A DNA stretch of 24,361 nucleotides from JBBIRT01 sp037441725 (lineage in GTDB: Bacteria; Desulfobacterota; BSN033; UBA1163). Below are positions 7,801-15,194 of the stretch, piece by piece. The stretch spans positions 1-24,361 of the forward strand of contig JBBIRT010000040.1 of assembly GCA_037441725.1 (NCBI GenBank). Direction: 5' to 3'. The first letter of the stretch is position 1. Each line of letters starts with the position of its first letter. The notes under the pieces were generated by a model. It did not search any database. It saw only the letters and a program-made list of their open reading frames with translations, and was not told the origin of the DNA. The translations under genes and the position numbers were made by a program.

Positions 7801-8317
7801 CTCTTCACCATTCATTTTCCCTAACTTACCTTACATTTCAATTAAATTATAGTTTTTTCGTTGGATCCCTCCTCTCACTCATAAGGGTGATGTACACAGA
7901 TCGGGCAGAAATATCTTTTAAAACCTTAAGTCCCAATTCCAGGAAGGGGTTATCCCATTGTATAAAAATAAGTTGACTTTCTAATTCAAATGCTATAAAT
8001 TTTTCTGGATAGAATCTCCTTATTTGATTCTTGGAAGAGAATCTCAAAAACAACCTTGCCCTTTTTGAAGTAATATTTTGGTAAGATCAGTTAACCCTAT
8101 CAATTCCATATGGAAAAATTAAGTTTTATTAAATCCTAAGACATCAACCCTGCCACAGGGATATATGATGATAATTGAATTAATCATTCCCTAACTTGGC
8201 TGCTTTGAGGCCATTTATGGAGTACAGGAATACTTTATGATAGTAAGAATCGATCCATTTTGAAATCAATTTTTGAGTTTAAGGGGGGGTATTCTCTAAT
8301 GAAAGGAGGAGGCAACT
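7801..8317. other. Gene-poor AT-rich intergenic stretch with one doubtful small frame
   Basis: There is no convincing gene in these 517 bases. The minus strand is open from a TTG at 8053 to 7847 (68 codons). Its product has a PEKFIAFELESQ segment and a DNPFLELGLKVLK segment, loosely like small DUF5678-type proteins, but it lacks an ATG and a clear ribosome site. It could be a decayed or very divergent gene. The stretch ends with a strong ribosome site (AAAGGAGGAGG) for the next gene. No convincing promoter, terminator or RNA was seen. Confidence 0.3.
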
Positions 8318-8620
8318 ATGATTGGAATGGATTTTATAAGTTTCCTTATCCTGTTGATCATTAGTGCTGTTGTCTCGGGGATTTTACATTTTGTTCTAAA
8401 ATATTATATTATCCCTGGCTGGAGATCTTATCTCTCTAAAATCTTAATTGGTTGGGTTGGTGCTTGGTTAGGTTCTCCGGTCCTCGGTTATTGGTGGGAA
8501 GGGTTAAACTATAAAGAAGTTTATATTGTGCCTGCAATCGTAGGCTCCTTATTGCTTCTAATCTTTGCAGTGGACTTGATTAAGACCTGCGCCACTGTCT
8601 ATAAGGGGACAGGTCAATGA
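8318..8620 (+). CDS. Small three-helix membrane protein of unknown function
   Basis: A 100-residue hydrophobic protein with three likely membrane segments (about residues 5-27, 40-58 and 70-88). The middle one is glycine-rich: ILIGWVGAWLGSPVLG. This resembles, in layout only, the GlsB/YeaQ/YmgE small stress membrane proteins and related transglycosylase-associated proteins. A near-perfect ribosome site, AAAGGAGGAGG, lies about six bases before the ATG, which strongly supports translation. A second ATG three codons in is a possible alternative. It stands alone between two AT-rich non-coding stretches. The function is unknown; a role in the envelope is only inferred from the membrane topology. 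Confidence 0.75.
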   Translation: MIGMDFISFLILLIISAVVSGILHFVLKYYIIPGWRSYLSKILIGWVGAWLGSPVLGYWWEGLNYKEVYIVPAIVGSLLLLIFAVDLIKTCATVYKGTGQ

Positions 8621-8979
8621 GAATAACTTCAATTCCCCCCCTTAAATTTAATAATTTCAACTATATTCTGCGAATGATTCATAAAAAATGAGAAATTTAT
8701 TGACGCATCTATCTATTTATTTTTAAAGGAGTTTCTAAATTTAAAACAAAATGCGAAATTTCACTTCACAATAGCAAGATCTCCTCCTCTCTATCCCTTA
8801 TTAAACCCTTTTGGCATACGTTATAACTTATTGATATTATTAATATAATTTTATTTATTTTTAACCTTTTAAGTTAAAGATACGGTATCAAAATTGCTAT
8901 AAATCAATAAAAAATTTAAATTCTATAATCTTTTAAAACTTACATTAATTAAGAATGATGCAAAGGAGTTTTTTTATCT
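8621..8979. other. Very AT-rich non-coding leader region
   Basis: These 359 bases are visibly among the most AT-rich of the window and carry no usable open frame. They contain several TATAAT-like strings (for example 8844-8849 and 8924-8929), none with a matching -35 box at normal spacing. The 8924-8929 box would start a transcript about 44 nt before the SPW-like gene. The region may be a promoter or a nucleoid-protein binding tract; nothing more definite can be seen. Confidence 0.35.
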
Positions 8980-9120
8980 ATGTGGCGAAACTGGATCATA
9001 GGTTTATTAGGGATTTGGATGATCATAGCTTCTTTTACTATTAGTGGAAACATCATCAATGAGTTAGTGATAGGGATTGCGGTTGCTGTTTTAGGTTTCT
9101 GGACAGCTGTTCAGACTTAA
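8980..9120 (+). CDS. 46-residue single-unit SPW-repeat-like membrane protein
   Basis: A very short but credible gene. AAAGGAG lies eleven bases before the ATG, and the 46-residue product has two membrane segments, NWIIGLLGIWMIIASFTI and INELVIGIAVAVLGFWTAV. The WxxxLLGxWxIxxSF and IVGxAVAxLxxW-like pattern matches one unit of SPW-repeat membrane proteins, which usually carry two such units. The gene ends 28 nt before the radical SAM gene, which has its own strong ribosome site, so the two are probably co-transcribed. The function of the family is not established. Confidence 0.65.
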   Translation: MWRNWIIGLLGIWMIIASFTISGNIINELVIGIAVAVLGFWTAVQT

Positions 9121-9148
9121 TCGAATTTTTTTAGGAGGAGGGGCTGAG

Positions 9149-9748
9149 ATGAATTTTTCAGATCAAATTAAGAATCTTACAGGGCAACAGATTTCTAAGA
9201 TGATCGTTGAGCTTTTGAGTCGAGTTTCTGATGAGAGATTGATTCAGGTAACTCAGTTAGCAGAAAGATTGACAAATGATGAGGAAATCTTAGGGGCCAT
9301 CCGAGGGGTAAAAAGGATGCTTCAAACAGATCACCCTGCTAAGAAATTTTTCAGAAGCGTCCTGGAATATCTTCCACCAAAAAACAGGACCATTGTCTTC
9401 AATACCCTGTTCAATAACGCATGGTTTATGGGGAATAAAAAGAGGAACCAATTTGAAAAAGAGTATGGATTTCGACCTCCTTTTGTCATGATCCTTAGCC
9501 CAACCTATCAATGTAATTTGAGATGCAAAGGTTGTTATACATTGGGATATCAGAGGCATCCTGGGTTACCCTATGATCTTGTTAAACGGATTCTCAGGGA
9601 ATGCATGGATATTGGACTTCACTTCGTTACAGTTCTTGGGGGAGAGCCCTTTGTCTATCCTCACCTTTTTCAAATGATTGAAGATCACCCCCAGATCTTT
9701 TTCCAGATCTATACAAATGGAACCTTGATGACTCGTGAAAAGGCTTAG
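9149..9748 (+). CDS. N-terminal part of an interrupted radical SAM protein
   Basis: This 199-codon frame encodes the front of a radical SAM protein: a helical N-terminal domain of about 105 residues, then the cluster motif CNLRCKGC (Cys122, 126, 129), the SAM-binding VTVLGGEPF (164-167) and IYTNGTLMT. It stops at TAG (9746-9748), partway through the barrel. The same frame continues: five sense codons, a TGA (9764-9766), then the 264-codon frame that holds the rest of the protein. The start is well supported by AGGAGGAGG. The intact product would be about 472 residues, so this is one gene cut by two point changes, not a frameshift. It is either a recent pseudogene, a sequencing error, or a readthrough/split gene. 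Confidence 0.75.
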   Translation: MNFSDQIKNLTGQQISKMIVELLSRVSDERLIQVTQLAERLTNDEEILGAIRGVKRMLQTDHPAKKFFRSVLEYLPPKNRTIVFNTLFNNAWFMGNKKRNQFEKEYGFRPPFVMILSPTYQCNLRCKGCYTLGYQRHPGLPYDLVKRILRECMDIGLHFVTVLGGEPFVYPHLFQMIEDHPQIFFQIYTNGTLMTREKA

Positions 9749-9772
9749 CAGATAAGAGACTTATGAAATGCC

Positions 9773-10567
9773 ATGGTTGTGGTGAGTTGTGAAGGATATG
9801 ATGAGGAAACGGATAGCTGGAGAGGCCCAGGAGTCTATAAGAAGATCATGGAGGCGATGGACCACCTCCGAGAGGCCCATGTTCTTTTCGGTTCCTCAGC
9901 TACTGTGACAAAGAACAATGTGGATATTGTCTCTTCAGAAGAGTGGATTGATCATCTCTTGAAGAAGGGGATTATCGCTCAGATGTACTTCCTTTACATT
10001 CCAGTCAATGGCAATGGGGATATCAATCTCATGGTGACTCCAGAGCAAAGGGATCACCTCAGGAGACAGGTGATCCATTTTAGGAGGACCAGGCCCATGT
10101 TCATCCTCGATTTCTGGAACGATGGCCCTCATGTCCAGGGATGTATTGCTGGAGGGAGGAGATATTTCCATATCAATGCCAATGGAGATGTAGAACCCTG
10201 TGTCTATACCCATGTGGCCATGCATAATATTAAAGAGGTCTCTTTAACCGAAGCCCTGAATAGTCCCCTCTTCAAGGCCATTAGAAAGAGGCAGCCTCAT
10301 AATCAAAATCATCTTAGGCCCTGTATGATCATTGATAACCCCCATATCCTTAGAGAAGTGATCGAAGAGACGCATCCCTATTTTACCCATGAAGGGGCTG
10401 AGGAGATTGTGACGACCTTAAAAGATGAGATGGATGCCTATGCCGCACGCTTCGGGGCCTATGCCGATAGGGTCTGGAGGGAAGAATATCTTAAACCATC
10501 TATTATCTCTACCAGTTGCGCATCTTCAAGTATTGGAGTTTCCATGTCCATGAAATCGGTTTCATAA
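9773..10567 (+). CDS. C-terminal part of the same radical SAM protein, SPASM-like
   Basis: This frame carries the second half of the interrupted protein: VVVSCEGYDEETDSWRGPGV, which is the usual barrel segment after the GGEP region, followed by a C-terminal module with cysteines in QGCIAGG, VEPCVY and LRPCMI. These resemble a partial SPASM/twitch auxiliary Fe-S cluster site. It is in phase with the upstream half. The ATG at 9773 has no recognisable ribosome site, so independent translation would rely on re-initiation 24 bases after the first stop. All key residues of the half look intact and there are no further stops or frameshifts, arguing that any inactivation is recent. A hairpin terminator follows 20 bases after the stop. 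Confidence 0.72.
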   Translation: MVVVSCEGYDEETDSWRGPGVYKKIMEAMDHLREAHVLFGSSATVTKNNVDIVSSEEWIDHLLKKGIIAQMYFLYIPVNGNGDINLMVTPEQRDHLRRQVIHFRRTRPMFILDFWNDGPHVQGCIAGGRRYFHINANGDVEPCVYTHVAMHNIKEVSLTEALNSPLFKAIRKRQPHNQNHLRPCMIIDNPHILREVIEETHPYFTHEGAEEIVTTLKDEMDAYAARFGAYADRVWREEYLKPSIISTSCASSSIGVSMSMKSVS

Positions 10568-10587
10568 ATAAGAGACTTTTTAAGGTT

Positions 10588-10627
10588 CATGAAAAAAAGG
10601 GTGCTTCTGGCACCCTTTTTTTTCATG
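10588..10627. terminator. Strong rho-independent terminator, near-symmetrical
   Basis: A hairpin pairs CATGAAAAAAAGGGTGC (10588-10604) with its complement (10610-10627) around a five-base loop, with one extra T on the right arm. The GC core GGGTGC/GCACCC is followed by eight T residues (and preceded by seven A), so it could terminate transcription from either side. It closes the radical SAM unit. Confidence 0.9.
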
Positions 10628-10639
10628 GTGAAGAATGAG

Positions 10640-10668
10640 TTGATTGAATAAAGGAAAGGGGTTAAAAG
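10640..10668 (+). promoter_or_regulatory. Possible promoter for the release-factor/CoADR/uvrB unit
   Basis: TTGATT (10640-10645) and TAAAAG (10663-10668) are 17 bp apart, each matching consensus at four of six bases. They sit just after the terminator and about 55 bases before the first gene of the unit. The position is sensible; the match is modest. Confidence 0.3.
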
Positions 10669-10722
10669 ATAGAGAGGGCCACATAAGGAGTAACAAAGAT
10701 AGGGGTAAGGGAGTATTTAAGA

Positions 10723-11085
10723 ATGATAAAATTTCCAGTGAGGGAAGAGAAGGATCGGTGGCTCCAGGAGAAGATGAGAGCCCTTTGTATCCAAGAAAAG
10801 GACATTGAAGAAAGATTCATTCGATCCTCGGGCAAAGGGGGACAGAAGGTGAACAAAACTTCTACCTGTGTTTATCTTAAGCATATTCCAACTGGGATTG
10901 AAGTAAAGTATATGAGAGAGAGGAGTCAGTCTCTTAATCGTTTTCTTGCGAGGAGGGAACTGATTCGAAGGATTGAAAGATTTTCAGGGAAGTTGGTCCA
11001 TGAGGAGATGAGGATTGAAAAAGTCAGACGACAAAAGTTAAAAAGGAAGAAGAGGGCAAGGATGAAATATGATCTTCCCCAATGA
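10723..11085 (+). CDS. Short GGQ-motif release-factor-like protein (RF-1 domain, ArfB/RF-C type)
   Basis: A 120-residue protein consisting of the class I release factor catalytic domain only. The peptidyl-tRNA hydrolysis motif GGQ is at residues 39-41, within SSGKGGQKVNKTSTCV. It has a strongly basic C-terminal tail (KVRRQKLKRKKRARMK), as in ArfB-type rescue factors that insert a tail into the ribosomal mRNA channel. No codon-recognition domain is present, so it would act as a stalled-ribosome rescue or auxiliary hydrolase. A ribosome site (AAGGGAG, about 10 nt) precedes the ATG. It is first in a plus-strand run of closely spaced genes (12 nt to the next). Whether it is a true ArfB or one of the other small RF-domain proteins cannot be settled by reading. 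Confidence 0.82.
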   Translation: MIKFPVREEKDRWLQEKMRALCIQEKDIEERFIRSSGKGGQKVNKTSTCVYLKHIPTGIEVKYMRERSQSLNRFLARRELIRRIERFSGKLVHEEMRIEKVRRQKLKRKKRARMKYDLPQ

Positions 11086-11097
11086 AAGGAGAACACA

Positions 11098-11397
11098 ATG
11101 GCAGAAAAGGAAATTACGGTTTTGGCACGGGTCAGGGTAAAAAAGGGAATGGAGGAAGGAGTAAAAAAGGAACTTCTCTCTTTGATCGGACCCACACGTT
11201 CAGAAGAGGGATGTCTCCGTTATGATCTCTATCAATCGATGGAAGACCCAACCCAATTTATGTTTTATGAAAATTGGGCGAGTAAAAAGGATTTGGATGA
11301 CCACCTGAACATGCCCTATATGAAGGCTCACCTCAGAAAGGCCCATGAGATTTTTTCGGAGCCTCCAGAGATTACGCTTTGGGAAAAGATCGGTTAA
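11098..11397 (+). CDS. Antibiotic-biosynthesis-monooxygenase-fold protein (YgiN-like)
   Basis: A 99-residue single-domain ABM protein with a ferredoxin-like dimeric fold. The diagnostic pattern is visible: EITVLARVRVKKG at the first strand, SEEGCLRYDLYQS, then FMFYENWASKKDLDDHL and MKAHL. Relatives act as quinol monooxygenases or small oxygen/quinone-handling enzymes; many have no known substrate. AAAGGAG lies six bases before the ATG. It sits 12 nt after the release-factor-like gene and 15 nt before the CoA-disulfide reductase, suggesting one operon and a possible thiol/quinone redox role, which is inference only. Confidence 0.85.
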   Translation: MAEKEITVLARVRVKKGMEEGVKKELLSLIGPTRSEEGCLRYDLYQSMEDPTQFMFYENWASKKDLDDHLNMPYMKAHLRKAHEIFSEPPEITLWEKIG

Positions 11398-11412
11398 AGG
11401 GGGTCCAAGAAG

Positions 11413-13083
11413 ATGAAGAGGAGACTCATTGTCATTGGGGGTGTGGCAGCTGGACCGAAAGCTGCGGCTAAAGCAAGGAGATGTGACCCTGAGATGGAAA
11501 TTGTAATTTACCAGGAAGAGGATGACATATCCTATGCTGGTTGCGGACTTCCTTACTATGTGAGCGGTGTGATCAAAGAGAGAAAAGATTTGATTTCCCG
11601 CACCCCCGGTCAATTTGCTCAAGAGGGGATAAAGATTCTAAAAAACCATAAGATCCAACATATTGATGTTCAAAACCATACCCTGTCAGGTAGACGGGTT
11701 GACTCTGGTGAAACCTTTGTCGATCATTTTGATCGATTGGTGATTGCCACGGGTGCGACCCCCATTCAACCTAAAATTGAAGGCCTCGATCTTAAAAATG
11801 TCTTCTATCTTCGCTCCATCTTCGATGCGGATGCAATCCTAAAAAGGATTCGATCGGATTCCATTAAAAATGTGGTGATTGCAGGAGGGGGCTATATTGG
11901 GCTTGAGATGGCGGAATCTGTTATCCGTTTAGGAAAGAGCGTTACCCTCGTTGAATTAGCCCCACAGATTTTAACCCTTTTTGATGAAGACTTTGCAGCC
12001 ATTTTGAAACAATATATGGAGAAAAAAGGGGTGAAGATTTTTACCTCGGAAGGGATTCAAGCCTTAAGAGGGAGGGATGGAAGGGTTACCCATGTTCAAA
12101 CGACATCACAGGTGATTGAAGCGGATATGGTATTGATGAGCCTTGGCATTCGTCCACAGGTTGAACTTGCAAAACAGGCAGGGTTAAGGATGGGTGAGAC
12201 AGGAGCCATCTGGGTTAATGAAAGGATGGAAACAAGTATTGAAGGAATCTTTGCCGCCGGGGATTGTGCAGAGACGACCCATTTGATTACTGGTAAGAAG
12301 GTGTGGATTCCCTTGGGATCGACGGCCAATAAACAGGGGAGGGTCGTCGGAATAAATGTCTGCGGTGGAGAGGCCACCTTCCCAGGCGTTATGGGGACTG
12401 CAATCTTTAAAACATTTGATTTTAATGTTGCTAAAACGGGGTTGAGTATGAAAGAGGCTGAACGGGAGGGATTCGATCCTATTCAGGCTATTGTGAGAGG
12501 GTACGATCGAGCCCATTACTACCCAGGTGGGAAAGAGTCCACCTTAAAAGTCATTGCCGATAAAAAGACTGGCCGAATCCTGGGAGGGCAAGCCATTGGG
12601 GAGGGACCCTCGGATAAATTTATTGATATTCTGGTGATGGCCCTTCATGGGAAAATGTCTTGCCAACAACTGGCCTCTGTGGATCTTGCTTATGCTCCTC
12701 CTTTTAGCCCTGCCCTTTCTCCAGTGATTGTTGCTGCCAATGTTTTACAGAATAAATTAGAGGGAAGGATCGAGGGGATTCAGTCCTCAGAGGTGAGGGA
12801 GAAACTTCGAACATCAAAAGATCATTTTGAGGTATTGGATGTGAGGGAAGAAGAAGAGGTGAGGAAAAAAAGAATTCCCAACTCCCAGTGGATCCCCTAT
12901 GGGGAATTAAAAAAACATCTCAATCAACTCGATAAGAAGAAAGAGATTGCCGTTCACTGCGAGTCCGGTTTACGATCTTATAAGGCCTGTCTCAAACTGA
13001 AACAGGAAGGTTTTGAGAATGTTAAGAATATAGATGGAGGAATGCTCTGTTGGTGTTATGAGGTTGAATCTTCAGCCTCTTAG
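11413..13083 (+). CDS. CoA-disulfide reductase/polysulfide reductase with C-terminal rhodanese domain
   Basis: A 556-residue flavoprotein-rhodanese fusion. The N-terminal FAD site is VIGGVAAGPKAAAKA. The redox-active single cysteine is in SYAGCGLPYYV (Cys44), as in CoA-disulfide reductases. A second dinucleotide-binding site (VVIAGGGYIGLEMAE) takes NAD(P)H, and GIFAAGDCAE is the FAD-side motif. After the dimerisation domain, a rhodanese domain (about 450-556) has its active-site cysteine in VHCESGLRSY (Cys516). Length and order match the known CoADR-RHD type, which reduces CoA disulfide, CoA persulfide or polysulfide with NADH. A ribosome site (AAAGGGGG) precedes the ATG. The gene ends 34 nt before uvrB. 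The assignment is firm; the physiological substrate (CoA disulfide or persulfide) is not. Confidence 0.93.
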   Translation: MKRRLIVIGGVAAGPKAAAKARRCDPEMEIVIYQEEDDISYAGCGLPYYVSGVIKERKDLISRTPGQFAQEGIKILKNHKIQHIDVQNHTLSGRRVDSGETFVDHFDRLVIATGATPIQPKIEGLDLKNVFYLRSIFDADAILKRIRSDSIKNVVIAGGGYIGLEMAESVIRLGKSVTLVELAPQILTLFDEDFAAILKQYMEKKGVKIFTSEGIQALRGRDGRVTHVQTTSQVIEADMVLMSLGIRPQVELAKQAGLRMGETGAIWVNERMETSIEGIFAAGDCAETTHLITGKKVWIPLGSTANKQGRVVGINVCGGEATFPGVMGTAIFKTFDFNVAKTGLSMKEAEREGFDPIQAIVRGYDRAHYYPGGKESTLKVIADKKTGRILGGQAIGEGPSDKFIDILVMALHGKMSCQQLASVDLAYAPPFSPALSPVIVAANVLQNKLEGRIEGIQSSEVREKLRTSKDHFEVLDVREEEEVRKKRIPNSQWIPYGELKKHLNQLDKKKEIAVHCESGLRSYKACLKLKQEGFENVKNIDGGMLCWCYEVESSAS

Positions 13084-13117
13084 GCATTGCAACCGAAGGA
13101 AGAGCAGGAATGATTTC

Positions 13118-15112
13118 ATGAATCCCTTCAAGCTTGTTTCAGAGTTTCAACCCAGGGGGGATCAACCCCAGGCCATTGAGAAGTTGAGTGAAGGGGTGGC
13201 CAAGGGTTTTCCCCATCAGGTACTTTTAGGGGTGACCGGTTCAGGAAAGACCTTTACCATGGCCAACGTGATCGAGAGGCTTCAAAAACCGACTCTGGTC
13301 ATTTCCCATAATAAGACCCTGGCTGCTCAGCTTTATGGAGAGTTTAAAGAACTCTTTCCAGAAAATGCAGTTGAATTTTTCGTGAGTTATTATGACTATT
13401 ATCAGCCCGAAGCCTATATCCCCTCCACTGACACCTATATTGAAAAGGATACCCAGATTAATGAAGATATTGATAAAATGCGACATTCCGCAACCCGCTC
13501 CCTCCTTGAAAGAAATGATGTCATCATTGTGGCCAGCGTCTCCTGCATCTATGGGTTGGGATCCCCTGAAGCCTACCATGGGATGCTCCTCTACTTAGAA
13601 AAAGGGATGACGATCCATAGGGAGGAAATTCTCTCAAAATTGGTTGAGATTCATTATGAAAGGAATGATATCGATTTCCATCGAGGAACTTTTCGGGTTA
13701 GAGGAGACGTCGTTGAGGTCTTTCCTGCCCACGAAGAGAATCGGGCCATTCGAATTGAACTCTTTGGGGATGAAGTAGAGGCTCTTTCAGAGATTGATCC
13801 CTTGAGGGGAAGGGTCATCAAGTCTTTGGAGAAAATCCCAATCTATCCTGGCAGTCATTATGTTACTCCAGCGGATCGATTACAGAAGGCCATTCAAGGC
13901 ATTCAGGAGGAGTTGGAAGAGAGGTTGGAGTGGTTTCGATCGAAGAACCTGTTGCTTGAAGCCCAACGGCTTGAGCAGAGGACAAAATTTGATCTGGAGA
14001 TGCTCCAAGAGCTGGGTTACTGCCAGGGGATTGAAAACTATTCTCGCCATCTGACCGGGAGAAGGCCAGGGGAACCTCCTCCCACCCTACTGGATTATTT
14101 TCCGCAAAATTACCTTTTATTCATCGACGAAAGCCATGTGACTATTCCCCAACTCATTGGAATGTATCGGGGAGACCGATCAAGAAAAGAGACGCTGGTA
14201 GAGTATGGGTTCCGCCTTCCCTCTGCCCTTGATAACCGGCCACTCATGTTTGAAGAATTTGAGCAGCGCGTCAACCAGGTCATCTATGTCTCAGCCACTC
14301 CAGGGGAATACGAAATGAAGAAGAGCAAAGGGAGGATAATTGAGCAGATCATCCGGCCAACAGGATTGAGTGATCCACTCCTCGAGGTTAAGCCGGCAAA
14401 AAATCAGGTCGATGATCTGTTAGGAGAAATCCAGAAACGGATAAAGAAGAAGGAAAGGGTTCTTGTCACTACCCTCACGAAAAGAATGGCTGAAGATTTA
14501 ACTGAGTATTATGCAGATCTCGGGATTCGGGTAAAATATCTCCATTCAGATATTGATACCCTTGATCGAGTTGAGATCATCAGGGATCTTCGACTGGGAA
14601 AATTTGATGTCCTCATCGGAATCAATCTTTTAAGAGAGGGGCTGGATATTCCTGAGGTTTCTTTAGTGGCCATTCTGGATGCAGATAAGGAAGGCTTTCT
14701 GCGATCAGAGAAATCTTTGATCCAGACCTTTGGACGTGCTGCCCGAAATGTCAATGGTCAGGTGATCCTTTATGCGGATAAGATCACAGATTCAATGAAC
14801 CAGGCAATCCTGGAAACAAACCGGAGACGTAAGATTCAAGAAGCCTATAATCAAGCCCATGGGATTACTCCCCAGACGGTGAAGAAATCAGTCAGAAATA
14901 TCTTGGCCTCGATCTACGAAGCGGATTATTTCACTGTCCCTGTGGTGATGGAGACAGAAGAGAAATATATTCCTGTTAAAGATATTCCAGCCATAATCCA
15001 AAAGCTAAAAAAAGAGATGAAAGAGGCAGCAAACCGTTTAGAGTTTGAAAGGGCGGCTGAGCTTCGCGATAAGATCCATCACCTCGAGGAGATGGAATTG
15101 AAGATGGGATAA
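13118..15112 (+). CDS. uvrB: UvrABC excision nuclease subunit B
   Basis: A 664-residue UvrB, close to the usual ~670. UvrB is the helicase-like damage verifier that is loaded by UvrA and recruits UvrC. Visible landmarks are Walker A GVTGSGKT, the beta-hairpin region YYDYYQPEAYIP that clamps a DNA strand, the DESH Walker B, helicase motifs VGL-like NLLREGLDIPEVSLVAILDA and QTFGRAARN, and a C-terminal UVR coiled coil (NRLEFERAAELRDKI) that contacts UvrC. I start it at the ATG at 13118 (MNPFKLVSEFQPRGDQPQ), which matches the family N-terminus and has AGGAA seven bases upstream. The frame is open further upstream to 13034, overlapping the reductase gene, but those residues are not conserved UvrB. 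No uvrA is present in the window. Confidence 0.97.
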   Translation: MNPFKLVSEFQPRGDQPQAIEKLSEGVAKGFPHQVLLGVTGSGKTFTMANVIERLQKPTLVISHNKTLAAQLYGEFKELFPENAVEFFVSYYDYYQPEAYIPSTDTYIEKDTQINEDIDKMRHSATRSLLERNDVIIVASVSCIYGLGSPEAYHGMLLYLEKGMTIHREEILSKLVEIHYERNDIDFHRGTFRVRGDVVEVFPAHEENRAIRIELFGDEVEALSEIDPLRGRVIKSLEKIPIYPGSHYVTPADRLQKAIQGIQEELEERLEWFRSKNLLLEAQRLEQRTKFDLEMLQELGYCQGIENYSRHLTGRRPGEPPPTLLDYFPQNYLLFIDESHVTIPQLIGMYRGDRSRKETLVEYGFRLPSALDNRPLMFEEFEQRVNQVIYVSATPGEYEMKKSKGRIIEQIIRPTGLSDPLLEVKPAKNQVDDLLGEIQKRIKKKERVLVTTLTKRMAEDLTEYYADLGIRVKYLHSDIDTLDRVEIIRDLRLGKFDVLIGINLLREGLDIPEVSLVAILDADKEGFLRSEKSLIQTFGRAARNVNGQVILYADKITDSMNQAILETNRRRKIQEAYNQAHGITPQTVKKSVRNILASIYEADYFTVPVVMETEEKYIPVKDIPAIIQKLKKEMKEAANRLEFERAAELRDKIHHLEEMELKMG

Positions 15113-15194
15113 AACATTTGATGGACATTTAAACATTTTTCTGTTAGTCATCTTTAAGAAGTTTAAAATTCAAGGGAAGGTAGGTTCATCCCAT

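Noticed and set aside
7847..8053. 68-codon minus-strand frame as a gene
   Set aside because: It starts with TTG, lacks a clear ribosome site, and matches no family with confidence; it is described only within the intergenic entry.
8197..8211. Sigma-54-type promoter (TGGC followed by GC at the right distance) before the gene at 8318
   Set aside because: GG and GC are ten bases apart as required, but the remaining consensus positions are poor, especially the missing TTGC. Chance is likely in a long AT-rich stretch.
8281..8296. A 16-base string identical to 15612-15627 (AAGGGGGGGTATTCTC)
   Set aside because: One copy is intergenic and the other is inside coding sequence (Lys-Gly-Gly-Tyr-Ser). 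It is a G-run with a short match either side, with no further similarity, so probably coincidence.
9746..9766. Selenocysteine (TGA) or pyrrolysine (TAG) insertion in the radical SAM gene
   Set aside because: Neither position is a catalytic or cysteine site. TGA falls where a glycine is expected and TAG where a polar residue is expected, and no SECIS-like hairpin was recognised just after the TGA. Kept only as something to exclude by a genome search.
13034..13117. Longer uvrB starting inside the reductase gene
   Set aside because: The 28 extra residues are not UvrB-like, and the internal ATG at 13118 has the conserved N-terminus plus a ribosome site.
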